A stretch of 64,000 bases of DNA from Adlercreutzia shanghongiae (GTDB lineage: Bacteria; Actinomycetota; Coriobacteriia; Coriobacteriales; Eggerthellaceae), in assembly GCF_035830635.1 (NCBI RefSeq), contig NZ_JAYMFI010000011.1, forward strand, positions 124,001 to 188,000. Reading direction: 5' to 3'. This document shows, piece by piece, positions 42,662 through 53,445 of the stretch. Within the stretch, counting starts at the first letter, position 1. Every line of letters begins with the position of its first letter. The translations under genes and the position numbers were made by a program. Below the pieces are notes generated by a model. The model saw only the letters and a program-made list of their open reading frames with translations, was not told where the DNA came from and ran no database searches.

Positions 42662-43518
42662 TGGGCGGAAAACTCGTCATTGTGCCGACCCCTATTGGGA
42701 ACTTGGGGGATATGACGCTGCGCTCGCTCGAGGCGCTGCGCGGGGCCGATGTGGTGTGCGCGGAGGACACGCGGGTGACGGGCAAGCTGCTCGCGCATTT
42801 CGGCATCGAAAAGCGACTGGAGCGGCTGGATGAGGCGATGATCGGGGCGAAGGCAGCGTCCGTGGTAGAGCGGGCCGCCACCGGCGAGGTGGTGGCCTAC
42901 TGCTCGGATGCCGGCATGCCCGGCGTGTCCGACCCGGGGCTGCGGCTGGTGGCTGCAGCGCGGGAGGCTGGCGTGACCGTGGAGGTGCTGCCCGGGGCCT
43001 CGGCCGCCGCGTGCGCCTACGTGGCATCCGGCACGGTGTGCCCGCGTTTCTATTTCGGCGGTTTCTTCCCGCGCAAAGCGGGGGAGCAGCGTTCGGTTTT
43101 GGAAGAGCTGCGCAGCTTGGATGCGGCGCTGGTGTTCTACGAGAGCCCCAATCGCTTGGTAGCGGCCTTGGCTGCCATCGTCGAAGTGCTGCCCTTGCGA
43201 AGCGTGGCTGTGTGTCGCGAGTTGACGAAGCTCCACGAGGAGGTGGCGCGCGGAACGGCCGCCGAGCTGGTCGAGCGCTTCAGTGCGCGAGCCGGCGAGC
43301 CTGGTGGGATTCGCGGCGAGATTGCCCTGGTAATTGATGCGCCGAACGAGGCCGAGGCGGCTGCCGGCGCCGATGCGGCTGTCGCCTCGGCCGAGGTGCG
43401 CACTGCCGAGCTGGTTGCGGAGGGCCTGCGCACCAAGGAGGTCGCCAAACAGATTGCCGCCGAGTTCGGCATTCCCCGCAACGACGCCTACGAGCTTGCT
43501 ATGCGAGCCGCTCGATGA
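42661..43518 (+). CDS. rsmI: 16S rRNA (cytidine1402-2'-O)-methyltransferase
   Basis: The sequence KLVIVPTPIGNLGDMTLRSLEALRGADVVCAEDTRVTGKLL is the RsmI signature of the tetrapyrrole-methylase fold; YCSDAGMPGVSDPG and LPGASAAACAYVASG follow. RsmI methylates the ribose of C1402 in 16S rRNA. Its ATG shares one base with the preceding stop (TAATG), so translation is coupled to the activase gene. A C-terminal helical domain of about 45 residues is present. Length 285 is normal. Confidence 0.93.
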   Translation: MGGKLVIVPTPIGNLGDMTLRSLEALRGADVVCAEDTRVTGKLLAHFGIEKRLERLDEAMIGAKAASVVERAATGEVVAYCSDAGMPGVSDPGLRLVAAAREAGVTVEVLPGASAAACAYVASGTVCPRFYFGGFFPRKAGEQRSVLEELRSLDAALVFYESPNRLVAALAAIVEVLPLRSVAVCRELTKLHEEVARGTAAELVERFSARAGEPGGIRGEIALVIDAPNEAEAAAGADAAVASAEVRTAELVAEGLRTKEVAKQIAAEFGIPRNDAYELAMRAAR

Positions 43519-43561
43519 GCCCCGTGTCGTTCTGAGCGAGCGAAGCGAGTCGATAAATCCC
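43519..43561. repeat. Short repeat-like spacer between rsmI and the metallopeptidase gene
   Basis: The spacer contains TGAGCGAGCGAAGCGAGTCG, a reiterated GCGA pattern of a type often scattered through intergenic DNA. No clear ribosome-binding site precedes the ATG at 43562. Confidence 0.3.
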
Positions 43562-44137
43562 ATGGCAGCAACGAGAAAGCACAAGAACCAGCCTCCTGAG
43601 CTCGTCTTCATCGATGGGCTGGAAGTCTGGCTCACGCGCAAGGCTATCAAGAACATGCACCTGCGTGTGAAGCCTCCCGATGGCCGTATCGAGGTGTCGG
43701 CACCGTTGCGCTTGCCGCTCGCCACCGTCAGGAAATTCGTGGGGGAAAAGCGTGATTGGATCGAGCGCCAGCAGCAGGCTATCGCCGCCTCGCCCCGTGG
43801 GGAGGCGGCCGCCGCAACGCCCGAAGAGGTGGCCCAGTGGCGCGCCGTGGTGCAGGCCTGCGTGCCGCCGCTCATCGCCGCGTGGGAGCCCATTATGGGC
43901 GTGAAGGCCGGCAAGATCGCCTATCGCAACATGACGAGCCGCTGGGGCAGCTGCCAGCCGGCCACGGGCCGCATTTGCATCAACGTGCGCCTGGCGCTCT
44001 ATCCGCCGGAGTGCCTGGAATACGTGGTCGTCCACGAACTGTGCCACCTGCTGGAACGCGGCCACGGCCCACGCTTTCACGCCCTCATGGACGCCTTCAT
44101 GCCCGATTGGAAAGCCCGCCGCGCCAAGCTTCGGTAA
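43562..44137 (+). CDS. YgjP/DUF45-type zinc metallopeptidase
   Basis: The 191-residue protein has the DUF45 layout: an N-terminal region with MHLRVKPPDGRIEVSAPLRLP, then SRWGSCQPATGRICINVRLALYPPECLEYVVVHELCHLLERGHGPRFHALM. The HELCH plus downstream H in GHGPRFH gives the zinc site. Such proteins resemble SprT/WLM peptidases; substrates are not known. The ATG at 43562 is the first plausible start after the rsmI stop; the longer frame overlaps rsmI. Confidence 0.86.
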   Translation: MAATRKHKNQPPELVFIDGLEVWLTRKAIKNMHLRVKPPDGRIEVSAPLRLPLATVRKFVGEKRDWIERQQQAIAASPRGEAAAATPEEVAQWRAVVQACVPPLIAAWEPIMGVKAGKIAYRNMTSRWGSCQPATGRICINVRLALYPPECLEYVVVHELCHLLERGHGPRFHALMDAFMPDWKARRAKLR

Positions 44138-44234
44138 ACGAGCGAAGCCAGATGGGCAAAAGGCGCGACAAGCGCCAGGGTCGATGGCGAACGGAATGCC
44201 TCTGCAATTAATCGAACTATTGTGCTAAAAATGC

Positions 44235-44263
44235 TTTTCATTGGGGCTGTATTACACTACAAT
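44235..44263 (+). promoter_or_regulatory. Probable promoter of the sortase gene
   Basis: TTTTCA (44235-44240) and TACAAT (44258-44263) are separated by 17 bases in an unusually AT-rich region. GTGCTAAA, TTTCATT and ACACTACAA recur in the same order in front of the MNT/HEPN operon (23998-24032). Confidence 0.4.
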
Positions 44264-44307
44264 GCGAACAAATATTCGATAGTGCGAGCGAAAGGCCTGG
44301 TGAGAGC

Positions 44308-45267
44308 ATGGGAGAGAAAAGTCGGTTCGGAAAGCGCGAGGCAGTTGCGGCGGGAGTGCTGGCTTTCGCGCTGAGTGCGAGCGTAGGGGCCGGTGCGATA
44401 GCTTGGGGAAACGAGGACGAAGCTTCGCAAGAAAAGGTCGGTCTGCGTCGCGGTGCTATGGCGTCATGGGTCGGGACTGCTGCGGGCGATGTTGCTGAGC
44501 AAGGAGCACGCTCTCGCAGTGCTGAAGTCTGGCGAGTGATGCAGGAGTATCTTCAGGCGAGGGAAAAAGCGACTAAGTCAAGTGATGCCCGCCAAAGTGG
44601 AGCAGGGGAGGGCATGGAAAAAGCGCCTCCTGCACGAGAGGGCGAAAACGAGCGACTTGAGGGCTCGATGGATGAAGGGACGTCCCCCGCGTCATCAGAC
44701 GAGCGCGATGAGTCTTCGGCTGCAAGAGCGAGCGGCTCCGACGGCGAGAAGGAAGAATCTGCGCTGTCGGAAACGAAGGGCGGCGAAGGCGGGCAGGCCG
44801 GAGCCAAGCCGTCAGAGCCTTCCTCGAACGCTCCGCGAGGGCCCGAGAGTCATGAGGAAGCGACGGGGAGCGCCAAGGACGACACCGCCGAAAACGAGCT
44901 TTCGGCGGGTACGCTTCTCATCAGGGGGGCGACGATTCCCTATGTCGATGTGCGCGGGGGCACGACGCCGAGTTCCGGTGGCGGCCTCTGGTTGGGGTCG
45001 GATGCGGTGGACGACGGCAGCTGGGGGTATTTCGTCGGGCACAATCCCGGCTCGTTTGCACCGGTGCGCTCTCTTTCTCTGGGCGATGTCGTTACCGTGT
45101 GCGATCGGCGAGGAGCGCAACGCGCGTACGCCGTGAGAGATATCTTCCAGGTGGAAGAGACCGCCACCTGGAAGACCATCGCGTCGCGCGTGACCGGTTA
45201 CGGCGAGTCGGTGGTGCTGCAAACCTGTGCAGGAAACGGCAGAAACATCATCGCCGTCGCGGCCTAG
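44308..45267 (+). CDS. Secreted sortase-like protein with long disordered linker
   Basis: An N-terminal hydrophobic segment (about 12-34) serves as signal anchor. Residues 75-200 are Glu/Ser/Gly-rich and likely disordered. The C-terminal 120 residues form a sortase-like domain: H245 in YFVGHNPGSF, C307 in VVLQTCAGN and R312 in GRN, giving the His-Cys-Arg triad with normal spacing. No LPXTG-type substrate or pilin gene is next to it, so class and substrate are unknown. The linker may span the cell wall. The ATG at 44308 follows a purine-rich stretch. Confidence 0.72.
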   Translation: MGEKSRFGKREAVAAGVLAFALSASVGAGAIAWGNEDEASQEKVGLRRGAMASWVGTAAGDVAEQGARSRSAEVWRVMQEYLQAREKATKSSDARQSGAGEGMEKAPPAREGENERLEGSMDEGTSPASSDERDESSAARASGSDGEKEESALSETKGGEGGQAGAKPSEPSSNAPRGPESHEEATGSAKDDTAENELSAGTLLIRGATIPYVDVRGGTTPSSGGGLWLGSDAVDDGSWGYFVGHNPGSFAPVRSLSLGDVVTVCDRRGAQRAYAVRDIFQVEETATWKTIASRVTGYGESVVLQTCAGNGRNIIAVAA

Positions 45268-45307
45268 AGGCGCCGAATCTGCGGTCGGTCTCGAACAGGA
45301 AAGAAAA

Positions 45308-45335
45308 GGCTCGGAAGCCCAAGGGCTTCCGAGCC
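45308..45335. terminator. Bidirectional terminator between sortase and iscU
   Basis: ggctcggaagccc (45308-45320) pairs with gggcttccgagcc (45323-45335), a 13-bp perfect stem. On the minus strand TTTTCTTTCC follows directly, making a strong terminator for iscU; on the plus strand the tail is weaker. Confidence 0.8.
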
Positions 45336-45365
45336 GACTTGATAGTTTGCCGGAGCATCGAAATG

Positions 45366-45839
45366 CTACGCGTCGTCCTCCTCGTCGTCGATGTCGTGGC
45401 CGTGGTCGTGCTCGTGCTCGGAGATATCGCTCACCGGCTTTTCCAGACCCTCGATGACCAGGCCGTTCTTCTCGGCGTAGTCCCACAGCGCCGCATGGAT
45501 AGCCTCCTCGGCCAGAAGCGAGCAGTGAACCTTCACCGGCGGCAGGCCATCCAGGGCCTCCATAACCGCCTTGTTGGTCACTTCCAGCGCCTCCTGCACG
45601 GTCTTGCCCTTGACGAGCACCGTTGCCATGGAGCTTGTGGCGATGGCGGCGCCGCAGCCGAAGGTCTTGAACTTCGCGTCCTGGATGACGTTGTTCTCGT
45701 CGATGTCGAGGTACACGCGCATGATGTCGCCGCACACCGCGTTGCCCACGGTGCCGCAGCCGCTGGCGTCTTCGATCTCGCCGACGTTGCGGGGGTTGGT
45801 GAAGTGGTCCATCACTTTCTCAGAGTAATTCATGGCCAT
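45366..45839 (-). CDS. iscU: Iron-sulfur cluster scaffold protein, IscU/NifU N-terminal type
   Basis: The 157-residue protein carries the three scaffold cysteines: C28 in ASGCGTVGN (with C36 in NAVCGD) , C62 in KTFGCGAAIA and C106 in KVHCSLLAEEAI. It assembles [2Fe-2S]/[4Fe-4S] clusters from sulfur supplied by NifS. An unusual C-terminal tail rich in His, Asp and Glu (SEHEHDHGHDIDDEEDD) could bind metal. It lies 74 bp downstream of nifS on the same strand, forming a two-gene operon. Confidence 0.9.
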   Translation of the reverse strand: MAMNYSEKVMDHFTNPRNVGEIEDASGCGTVGNAVCGDIMRVYLDIDENNVIQDAKFKTFGCGAAIATSSMATVLVKGKTVQEALEVTNKAVMEALDGLPPVKVHCSLLAEEAIHAALWDYAEKNGLVIEGLEKPVSDISEHEHDHGHDIDDEEDDA

Positions 45840-45913
45840 GAGGGTGCCTCTCTTTCTAGGAGGGTGGTTGGAGGGGAGTTTCAGCGCCTTTGCCCAAGGG
45901 GTATTCGGGGCGT

Positions 45914-47140
45914 CTAATTCGCGTAGGGGAAGCCGTCGGCCTTGAAGCGCTCGATGACCGAATCTACCTTGCCCTGCTGGAAGTCCTCGTACAGCGGGCT
46001 CATCATGCGCAGGTTCTGCAGGGTCGTCTTCAGCGCATCTACGGCGAAGTCGACATCTTCGAGCGTCGTGTCGCGGCCGATGGTCATGCGCAGCGAGCCG
46101 TGGGCGATTTCATGGGGAAGGCCGATGGCCAAAAGCACATGGCTCGGGTCCAGCGAGCCGGAGGTGCAGGCGCTTCCCGATGAGACGCAGATGCCGTGAG
46201 CGGCCAACTGCAGCAGCACGCCCTCGCCCTCGATGAACTCGAAGGAGAAGTTCACGTTGTTGGCCAGGCGACTCTCCCAGCTGCCGTTGAGCTTGCAGGA
46301 GGGAATCTCGTCGAGGATGCGCCGGATGGCATGATCGCGCAGGGCCAGCTGGCGGTCATGTTCGGCGTTGAGCTCGGCAGCTGCCAGCTCGGCGGCTTTC
46401 GCAAAGCCGACGATGCCCGGCACGTTCTCGGTCGAGCCGCGTCGGCCGCGCTCCTGCTGGCCGCCATCGAGCAGGTTCTGCAGCTTCACGCCCTTGCGCA
46501 CGTAAAGCAGGCCCACGCCTTTGGGGCCGTAAATCTTGTGAGAGGAGGCGGACAGCATATCGATGCCCAGCTCCTTCACGTCGATGGGCTCGTGGCCAAA
46601 AGCCTGCACCGCATCGGTGTGGAAGGTCACGTTTTTCTCGTGGGCCGCTGCGGCCAACGCGCGGATGGGCTCGATGGTGCCGATCTCGTTGTTGGCGAAC
46701 ATGATGGACGCGAGGATGGTGTCGGGGCGAATGGCGGCCTTGAGCTCATCGACGCTCACCAGGCCGTGCTCATCCACGGGCAGGTAGGTCACTTCGAAGC
46801 CCTCGCGCTCGAGCGCTTCGCAGGTGTGCAGCACCGCGTGGTGCTCGATGGCGCTCGTGATGATATGGCGGCCCTTGGCGGCGTTGGCGCGGGCGAAGCC
46901 CTTAAGGGCCCAGTTGTCGGATTCGGTGCCGCCGCTGGTGAAGAAAACCTCGCGCGGGGTGGCGCCGATGATTCCGGCCAGCGTCCCGCGCGCGGCGGCG
47001 ACAGCGTCGGAGGCCTCCTGGCCCAGCGGGTAGATGGAAGAAGGGTTGCCGAAATGCTCGGTAAAGTAGGGGGTCATGACCTCTACCACGTCGGGGCGAA
47101 CCGGGGTGGTAGACGCATGGTCGAGATAGATGTGCTTCAT
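45914..47140 (-). CDS. nifS: Cysteine desulfurase, NifS/IscS type
   Basis: A PLP enzyme that releases sulfur from cysteine for iron-sulfur cluster assembly. The PLP lysine is in SASSHKIYGPKG (near 205) and the catalytic cysteine is in GICVSSGSACTSGSLDPSHVL (near 325). It starts MKHIYLDHASTTPVRPDVV, typical of the family. Length 408. It is divergent from an Rrf2-family regulator, and their promoters overlap, so local iron-sulfur-dependent control is likely. Confidence 0.94.
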   Translation of the reverse strand: MKHIYLDHASTTPVRPDVVEVMTPYFTEHFGNPSSIYPLGQEASDAVAAARGTLAGIIGATPREVFFTSGGTESDNWALKGFARANAAKGRHIITSAIEHHAVLHTCEALEREGFEVTYLPVDEHGLVSVDELKAAIRPDTILASIMFANNEIGTIEPIRALAAAAHEKNVTFHTDAVQAFGHEPIDVKELGIDMLSASSHKIYGPKGVGLLYVRKGVKLQNLLDGGQQERGRRGSTENVPGIVGFAKAAELAAAELNAEHDRQLALRDHAIRRILDEIPSCKLNGSWESRLANNVNFSFEFIEGEGVLLQLAAHGICVSSGSACTSGSLDPSHVLLAIGLPHEIAHGSLRMTIGRDTTLEDVDFAVDALKTTLQNLRMMSPLYEDFQQGKVDSVIERFKADGFPYAN

Positions 47141-47221
47141 AAGGGGGGCCTGCTTCCTCGTTGCTTGAAACTAGTCGTTCGGTGGTGCCTTCGAAATAGA
47201 TGCGCTGCGGTTCCACCTAAG

Positions 47222-47238
47222 TCTAGCAATTTACTAGA
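47222..47238. promoter_or_regulatory. Palindrome in the nifS leader, candidate Rrf2 operator
   Basis: TCTAG-N7-CTAGA is a perfect 5-bp inverted repeat lying just downstream of the nifS -10 box, where a bound repressor would block transcription. The Rrf2 regulator encoded divergently is the obvious candidate. Confidence 0.5.
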
Positions 47239-47242
47239 GTTT

Positions 47243-47270
47243 AATATAGGGTGCTTGCAAAAATTGTCAA
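47243..47270 (-). promoter_or_regulatory. Promoter of nifS-iscU
   Basis: On the minus strand TTGACA (complement of 47265-47270) is followed after 16 bases by TATATT (complement of 47243-47248), a strong consensus match. Confidence 0.75.
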
Positions 47271-47282
47271 GAACCTTATAAG
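47255..47282 (+). promoter_or_regulatory. Promoter of the Rrf2-family regulator gene
   Basis: TTGCAA (47255-47260), a 16-base spacer and TATAAG (47277-47282) lie on the plus strand, interleaved with the divergent nifS promoter. Both cannot easily be occupied at once. Confidence 0.6.
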
Positions 47283-47327
47283 ATTGTCGTAACATTTCGC
47301 GCTCTCTCCCCAGAAAGGCGAGCTTCA

Positions 47328-47738
47328 GTGAAGATTTCGACAAAGACCCGTTACGGCCTGCGCTTCATGATTGACCTAGCCCAGCATCAGGGGGAGGGGC
47401 GCGTGACCCTTAAGGACATCGCCGAGCGCCAGGGCATCTCCAAGAAATACCTCGAGCAGGTGGTGGCGCCCCTGACCGACGCCGGACTGCTCACTGTGAC
47501 CCGCGGAAACCAGGGCGGCTACCGTCTCTCCCGCGATGCCGAGGCCATCTCCCTGGCCGATATCGTGGCGGCTTCCGAAGACGGGCTCGCCTTGCTCGAC
47601 TGCATGTCCGGCCTCGCTTCCTGCGAGCGGGCCGAGGGCTGTGCCAGTCGCCGCGTCTGGGGCGGCCTGCAGGACGCCATGCGAGGCTATCTTGAGGGGC
47701 AGACGCTGGCCTCTATCGCCTTCGCTTCCAAGTTGTAA
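47328..47738 (+). CDS. Rrf2-family transcriptional regulator (IscR-like)
   Basis: The 136-residue protein starts MKISTKTRYGLRFMIDLAQH and contains the Rrf2 winged helix GRVTLKDIAERQGISKKYLEQVVAPLTDAGLLTVTRGNQGGYRLSR. Three cysteines in CMSGLASCERAEGCASRRVW (about 92, 98, 104) match the iron-sulfur ligands of IscR. It starts at the GTG at 47328 and is divergent from nifS. By analogy to IscR it would sense iron-sulfur status and repress nifS-iscU, and possibly itself. Confidence 0.9.
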   Translation: MKISTKTRYGLRFMIDLAQHQGEGRVTLKDIAERQGISKKYLEQVVAPLTDAGLLTVTRGNQGGYRLSRDAEAISLADIVAASEDGLALLDCMSGLASCERAEGCASRRVWGGLQDAMRGYLEGQTLASIAFASKL

Positions 47739-47804
47739 TCTTTGCCCGGGGCCCTTTGACCTATCATGAACAGTTACCGGTGCTTGTAGGAGAGAGGGCA
47801 GAGC

Positions 47805-50399
<2,595 letters not shown>

Positions 50400-50476
50400 G
50401 ATAGCCTGCACGTAACAGCGAAGGGGAGCGGCGGCGTCATTGGTCGCATCGCGCCCGGAAAAGGAGCCATGCAGGC

Positions 50477-52051
50477 ATGTCCAAGGGAACTTTCAGCGTC
50501 ACTACGCCCATCTACTATATCAACGCCGCGCCGCATCTCGGCACCGCCTACACCACGGTGGCCGCCGACACTATCTGCCGCTACCAGCGCATGAACGGCT
50601 ACGACGTGGCCTTCGTGACCGGCACCGACGAGCACGGCCAGAAGATCGCCGAAACGGCCGAGAAGAACGGCATGACCCCGCAGCAGTGGTGCGATTCTCT
50701 GGCTCCGGCCTTCAAGGAGGCCTGGGAGCTGCTCGATATCAACTACACCGACTTCGTGCGCACCACCGAGGAGCGCCAGACCCGCACGGTACAGGATTTC
50801 TGGTGTGGCCTCTACGATGCCGGCTGGCTGTACAAGGGCGCCTACGAGGGCTGGTACTGCGTGCACGAGGAAACCTACTACGCCGAGAGCGACCTGGAGA
50901 AAAACGACGAGGGAGAGTTCGTCTGCCCCGACTGCAAGCGCCCGGTGCGCCGCGCCGCCGGCGAGGAGAACTGGTTCTTCAAGCTCTCCGAGTTCCAAGA
51001 CCGTCTGCTCGAGTTCTACGAGGCCCATCCCGACTTCATCCGCCCGGAAAGCCGCAAGAACGAGATCGTCTCCTTCGTGAAGGGCGGCCTGCAGGATCTG
51101 TCCATCTCCCGCTCGTCGTTCGACTGGGGCATTCCGCTGCCCTTCGACGAGGGGCATGTCTGCTACGTGTGGGCCGATGCGCTTTTGGCCTACTTCACCG
51201 GCATGGGCTACGACCAGACCGAGCGCGGCGACGAGTTCGAGCGCCGCTGGCCCATCCAGTACCACTTCGTGGGCAAGGACATCACGCGCTTCCACTGCGT
51301 CATCTGGCCGGCCATGCTCATGGCCGCCGGCATGCCCGTGGCCCACACCGTCTTCGGCCACGGCTTTCTACTCACCAAGGGCGAGAAGATGTCGAAGTCG
51401 AAGGGCAACGGACTTATGCCCGCCGATCTGGTGAAGGTGTTCGGCGTGGATGCCTACCGCTACTACTTCATGAGCGACGTGCAGTTCGGCCACGACGGCT
51501 CCATCTCCATGGAGCGCATGGTGCAGGTGTACAACGCCGATTTGGCCAATACCTGGGGCAACCTCGTCTCCCGCGTGACGAACATGACCACGAAGTACTT
51601 CGAGGGCCGCGTGCCCGAGGCATCGGCCGGCGCCGAGAGCAATCCTTTGCGCGAGATCGCCGACGCGCTGTACGCGGAATACGATGCCTGCATGGCCGAG
51701 GTGGACTTCACCGGTGCCGCGGCGGCCGTGCAGAAGCTCGCGGGCCGCGTGAACCTGTACGTGGAGGAGAGCGCGCCGTGGGCCTTGGCGAAAGACCCGG
51801 AGAAAGCCGACGAGCTGGCCGCGGTCATCTACAACTGCTTGGAGGCCATCCGCATCATCGCCCTGTACATGGCGCCGTTCATGCCCAACACCTCGGCGGA
51901 CGTGTTCGGCCGCTTGGGCCTGGGCGACATCGCCGAGGTCACCGATATCGAAGCTGCCACAGCCTGGGGCCAGCTGCCCGCCGGCAACCCCATCGAAATC
52001 GGCGATCCCCTGTTCCCGCGTCTCGACGTCGACAACCTCCCCGAACTGTAA
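50477..52051 (+). CDS. metG: Methionyl-tRNA synthetase
   Basis: A class I aminoacyl-tRNA synthetase of 524 residues. The HIGH-like motif is PHLGTAYTT, the zinc-knuckle cysteines include CVHEETY and CPDCKRPV, and the KMSKS loop is GEKMSKSKG. The anticodon-binding helical domain follows; the extra C-terminal tRNA-binding domain of some MetG proteins is absent. The ATG at 50477 is used because it is in frame with the first conserved strand; AAGGAG lies 11 bases upstream, while the closer ATG at 50469 is out of frame. The tatD gene overlaps its stop. Confidence 0.95.
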   Translation: MSKGTFSVTTPIYYINAAPHLGTAYTTVAADTICRYQRMNGYDVAFVTGTDEHGQKIAETAEKNGMTPQQWCDSLAPAFKEAWELLDINYTDFVRTTEERQTRTVQDFWCGLYDAGWLYKGAYEGWYCVHEETYYAESDLEKNDEGEFVCPDCKRPVRRAAGEENWFFKLSEFQDRLLEFYEAHPDFIRPESRKNEIVSFVKGGLQDLSISRSSFDWGIPLPFDEGHVCYVWADALLAYFTGMGYDQTERGDEFERRWPIQYHFVGKDITRFHCVIWPAMLMAAGMPVAHTVFGHGFLLTKGEKMSKSKGNGLMPADLVKVFGVDAYRYYFMSDVQFGHDGSISMERMVQVYNADLANTWGNLVSRVTNMTTKYFEGRVPEASAGAESNPLREIADALYAEYDACMAEVDFTGAAAAVQKLAGRVNLYVEESAPWALAKDPEKADELAAVIYNCLEAIRIIALYMAPFMPNTSADVFGRLGLGDIAEVTDIEAATAWGQLPAGNPIEIGDPLFPRLDVDNLPEL

Positions 52052-53025
52052 TGGTTGCAGAAGACCCGCTGTTCTACGACGCGCTGTTCCGGCAGAAACG
52101 CAAGGGGGGCAAGTGGCGCGTTGTGCCCGCGCCGGTGCTCCCGGGTCCGGTGGCCGACACCCATGCTCATCTGCAGATGCTGCAGGACCCGGCGCTGGAG
52201 CTGGCCCGGGCCGGTGCTCACGGCGTCAGCTTCGTGGAGACCATCGTGGATCCGGCCGACGACGGTTTCACCACCTTCGAGGCGCTTCCCGGCTGGCTCA
52301 TGGAAGCGGCGCGCGTTCTCAAGGTTATGGAAGACGAGGACGACGGCGAGGCCGGCGTCGTGGCCCATCCCGCTGTGCCTGCGGTGCGCATCGCCGCCGG
52401 CGTGCACCCGCACAATGCCAAGGATTGGACGCCGGCGCTCGCGGCCGACCTGCGCGAGCACCTGCGCGACCGCCGTGTGAGCGCGGTGGGGGAGATCGGG
52501 CTCGACTACCACTACGACCTCTCGCCCCGCGACGTGCAAAAAGACGTCTTCCGCGCCCAAGTTCGCCTGGCCAAGGAAGCGGGGCTGCCCGTCGCCCTGC
52601 ATATGCGCGAGGCCCACGACGACGGGTTTGCCATCCTCTCGGAAGAGGGCTTTCCTGCGGCGGGCACGCTCTTGCACTGCTTCAACCTGGACGCGGCAGA
52701 ACTTGCGCGCTGGGTGGAGGCGGGCTGCTACATTGCCTTTGGCGGGCCGGTCACGTTCAAGCGCGCCGACGAGGTGCGTGAGGCTGCGGCGCTCGTCCCA
52801 GCAGATCGCCTGCTCACCGAGACAGATTCGCCCTACATGACCCCCGAGCCTCTGCGCGGCACCGATTGCGGCCCGGCCCACACCATTTATACCGCCGAGA
52901 AGCTCTGCGAGGTCCGCGGTGCGCAGACGCCCGAGGCCCGCGCCGAGCTGCTCGCTCAGCTTTACGAGAACGCCCGGCGTCTGCTGAACTGCCCGGCTAC
53001 TCCGTGGCAGAATGAGAGGGCGTAG
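52051..53025 (+). CDS. tatD: TatD family metal-dependent deoxyribonuclease
   Basis: The 324-residue protein has the TatD metal-binding residues: DTHAHLQM near residue 36, GVHPHNAK, VGEIGLDYHYD, ALHMREAHDD, LHCFNLD and TETDSPYMTP. It carries an N-terminal extension of about 30 residues and a 20-residue insertion after the first helix. Its ATG shares a base with the metG stop (TAATG), so the genes are translationally coupled, a pairing common in bacteria. Confidence 0.93.
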   Translation: MVAEDPLFYDALFRQKRKGGKWRVVPAPVLPGPVADTHAHLQMLQDPALELARAGAHGVSFVETIVDPADDGFTTFEALPGWLMEAARVLKVMEDEDDGEAGVVAHPAVPAVRIAAGVHPHNAKDWTPALAADLREHLRDRRVSAVGEIGLDYHYDLSPRDVQKDVFRAQVRLAKEAGLPVALHMREAHDDGFAILSEEGFPAAGTLLHCFNLDAAELARWVEAGCYIAFGGPVTFKRADEVREAAALVPADRLLTETDSPYMTPEPLRGTDCGPAHTIYTAEKLCEVRGAQTPEARAELLAQLYENARRLLNCPATPWQNERA

Positions 53026-53080
53026 ATTACTTTCCGCCCGCGAAGAGGGCGGCGCTTGTTCCATCTGCAGCTCTTGAATC

Positions 53081-53126
53081 CCGAATGGGAAGATTCCGAG
53101 AGAAATCGAAGAATCTTCCCATTCGG
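53081..53126. promoter_or_regulatory. 16-bp perfect inverted repeat upstream of hipBA
   Basis: Bases 53081-53096 and 53111-53126 are exact reverse complements (ccgaatgggaagattc and its complement) separated by 14 bases. The half-site ATGGGAAG recurs once more at 53161-53168, directly before hipB. This is a likely autoregulatory operator array for HipB. Confidence 0.7.
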
Positions 53127-53158
53127 TACTATAATGCCCATCATCGCTAAAATAGTAC
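53126..53158. promoter_or_regulatory. Second inverted repeat enclosing the hipBA -10 box
   Basis: GTACTAT (53126-53132) and ATAGTAC (53152-53158) form a 7-bp inverted repeat around TATAAT (53130-53135). It could be a cruciform-prone site or a second operator that masks the -10 box. Confidence 0.55.
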
Positions 53159-53172
53159 GAAATGGGAAGAAT

Positions 53173-53445
53173 ATGTATTCGGATGCGCAGATGACGTTCG
53201 GCCAAGGCAAGCCCCGCAATCCGCGGGGAAAGATTCGCGATGCCGAGGATTTGGGCCAGACTATTCGCAAACGCCGCAAAAAGCTCGGCCTTACGCAGGC
53301 GCAGCTTGCCGATGCTTGCCGATGCTCCCCGCGGTTCATCGGCGAGCTTGAGCGTGGGGTCGCAGGAGGCAACATCAAGCAAGTGCTCTATGTTTGCCAG
53401 TCCATCGGCCTCGATCTGTATGCAAAGGGGAGGGGGGAGGAGTGA
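53173..53445 (+). CDS. hipB: HipB-like XRE-family antitoxin/repressor
   Basis: The 90-residue protein contains an XRE helix-turn-helix: LGQTIRKRRKKLGLTQAQLADACRCSPRFIGELERG, then the HipB-like tail GGNIKQVLYVCQSIGLDLYAKG. It represses its own operon and neutralises HipA. I choose the ATG at 53173, which follows GGGAAG; an earlier start would run through the operator array. The final GTGA overlaps the hipA start. The extended basic N-terminus (about 20 residues) is not part of the core fold. Confidence 0.83.
   Translation: MYSDAQMTFGQGKPRNPRGKIRDAEDLGQTIRKRRKKLGLTQAQLADACRCSPRFIGELERGVAGGNIKQVLYVCQSIGLDLYAKGRGEE

Noticed and set aside
43334..43561. N-terminal extension of the metallopeptidase overlapping rsmI
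   Set aside because: The extra 76 residues are Arg/Pro-rich, are the alternative frame of rsmI, and precede the conserved domain without conservation.
50400..50476. T-box or other riboswitch upstream of metG
   Set aside because: The gap is under 80 bases and has no specifier loop, antiterminator sequence or terminator.
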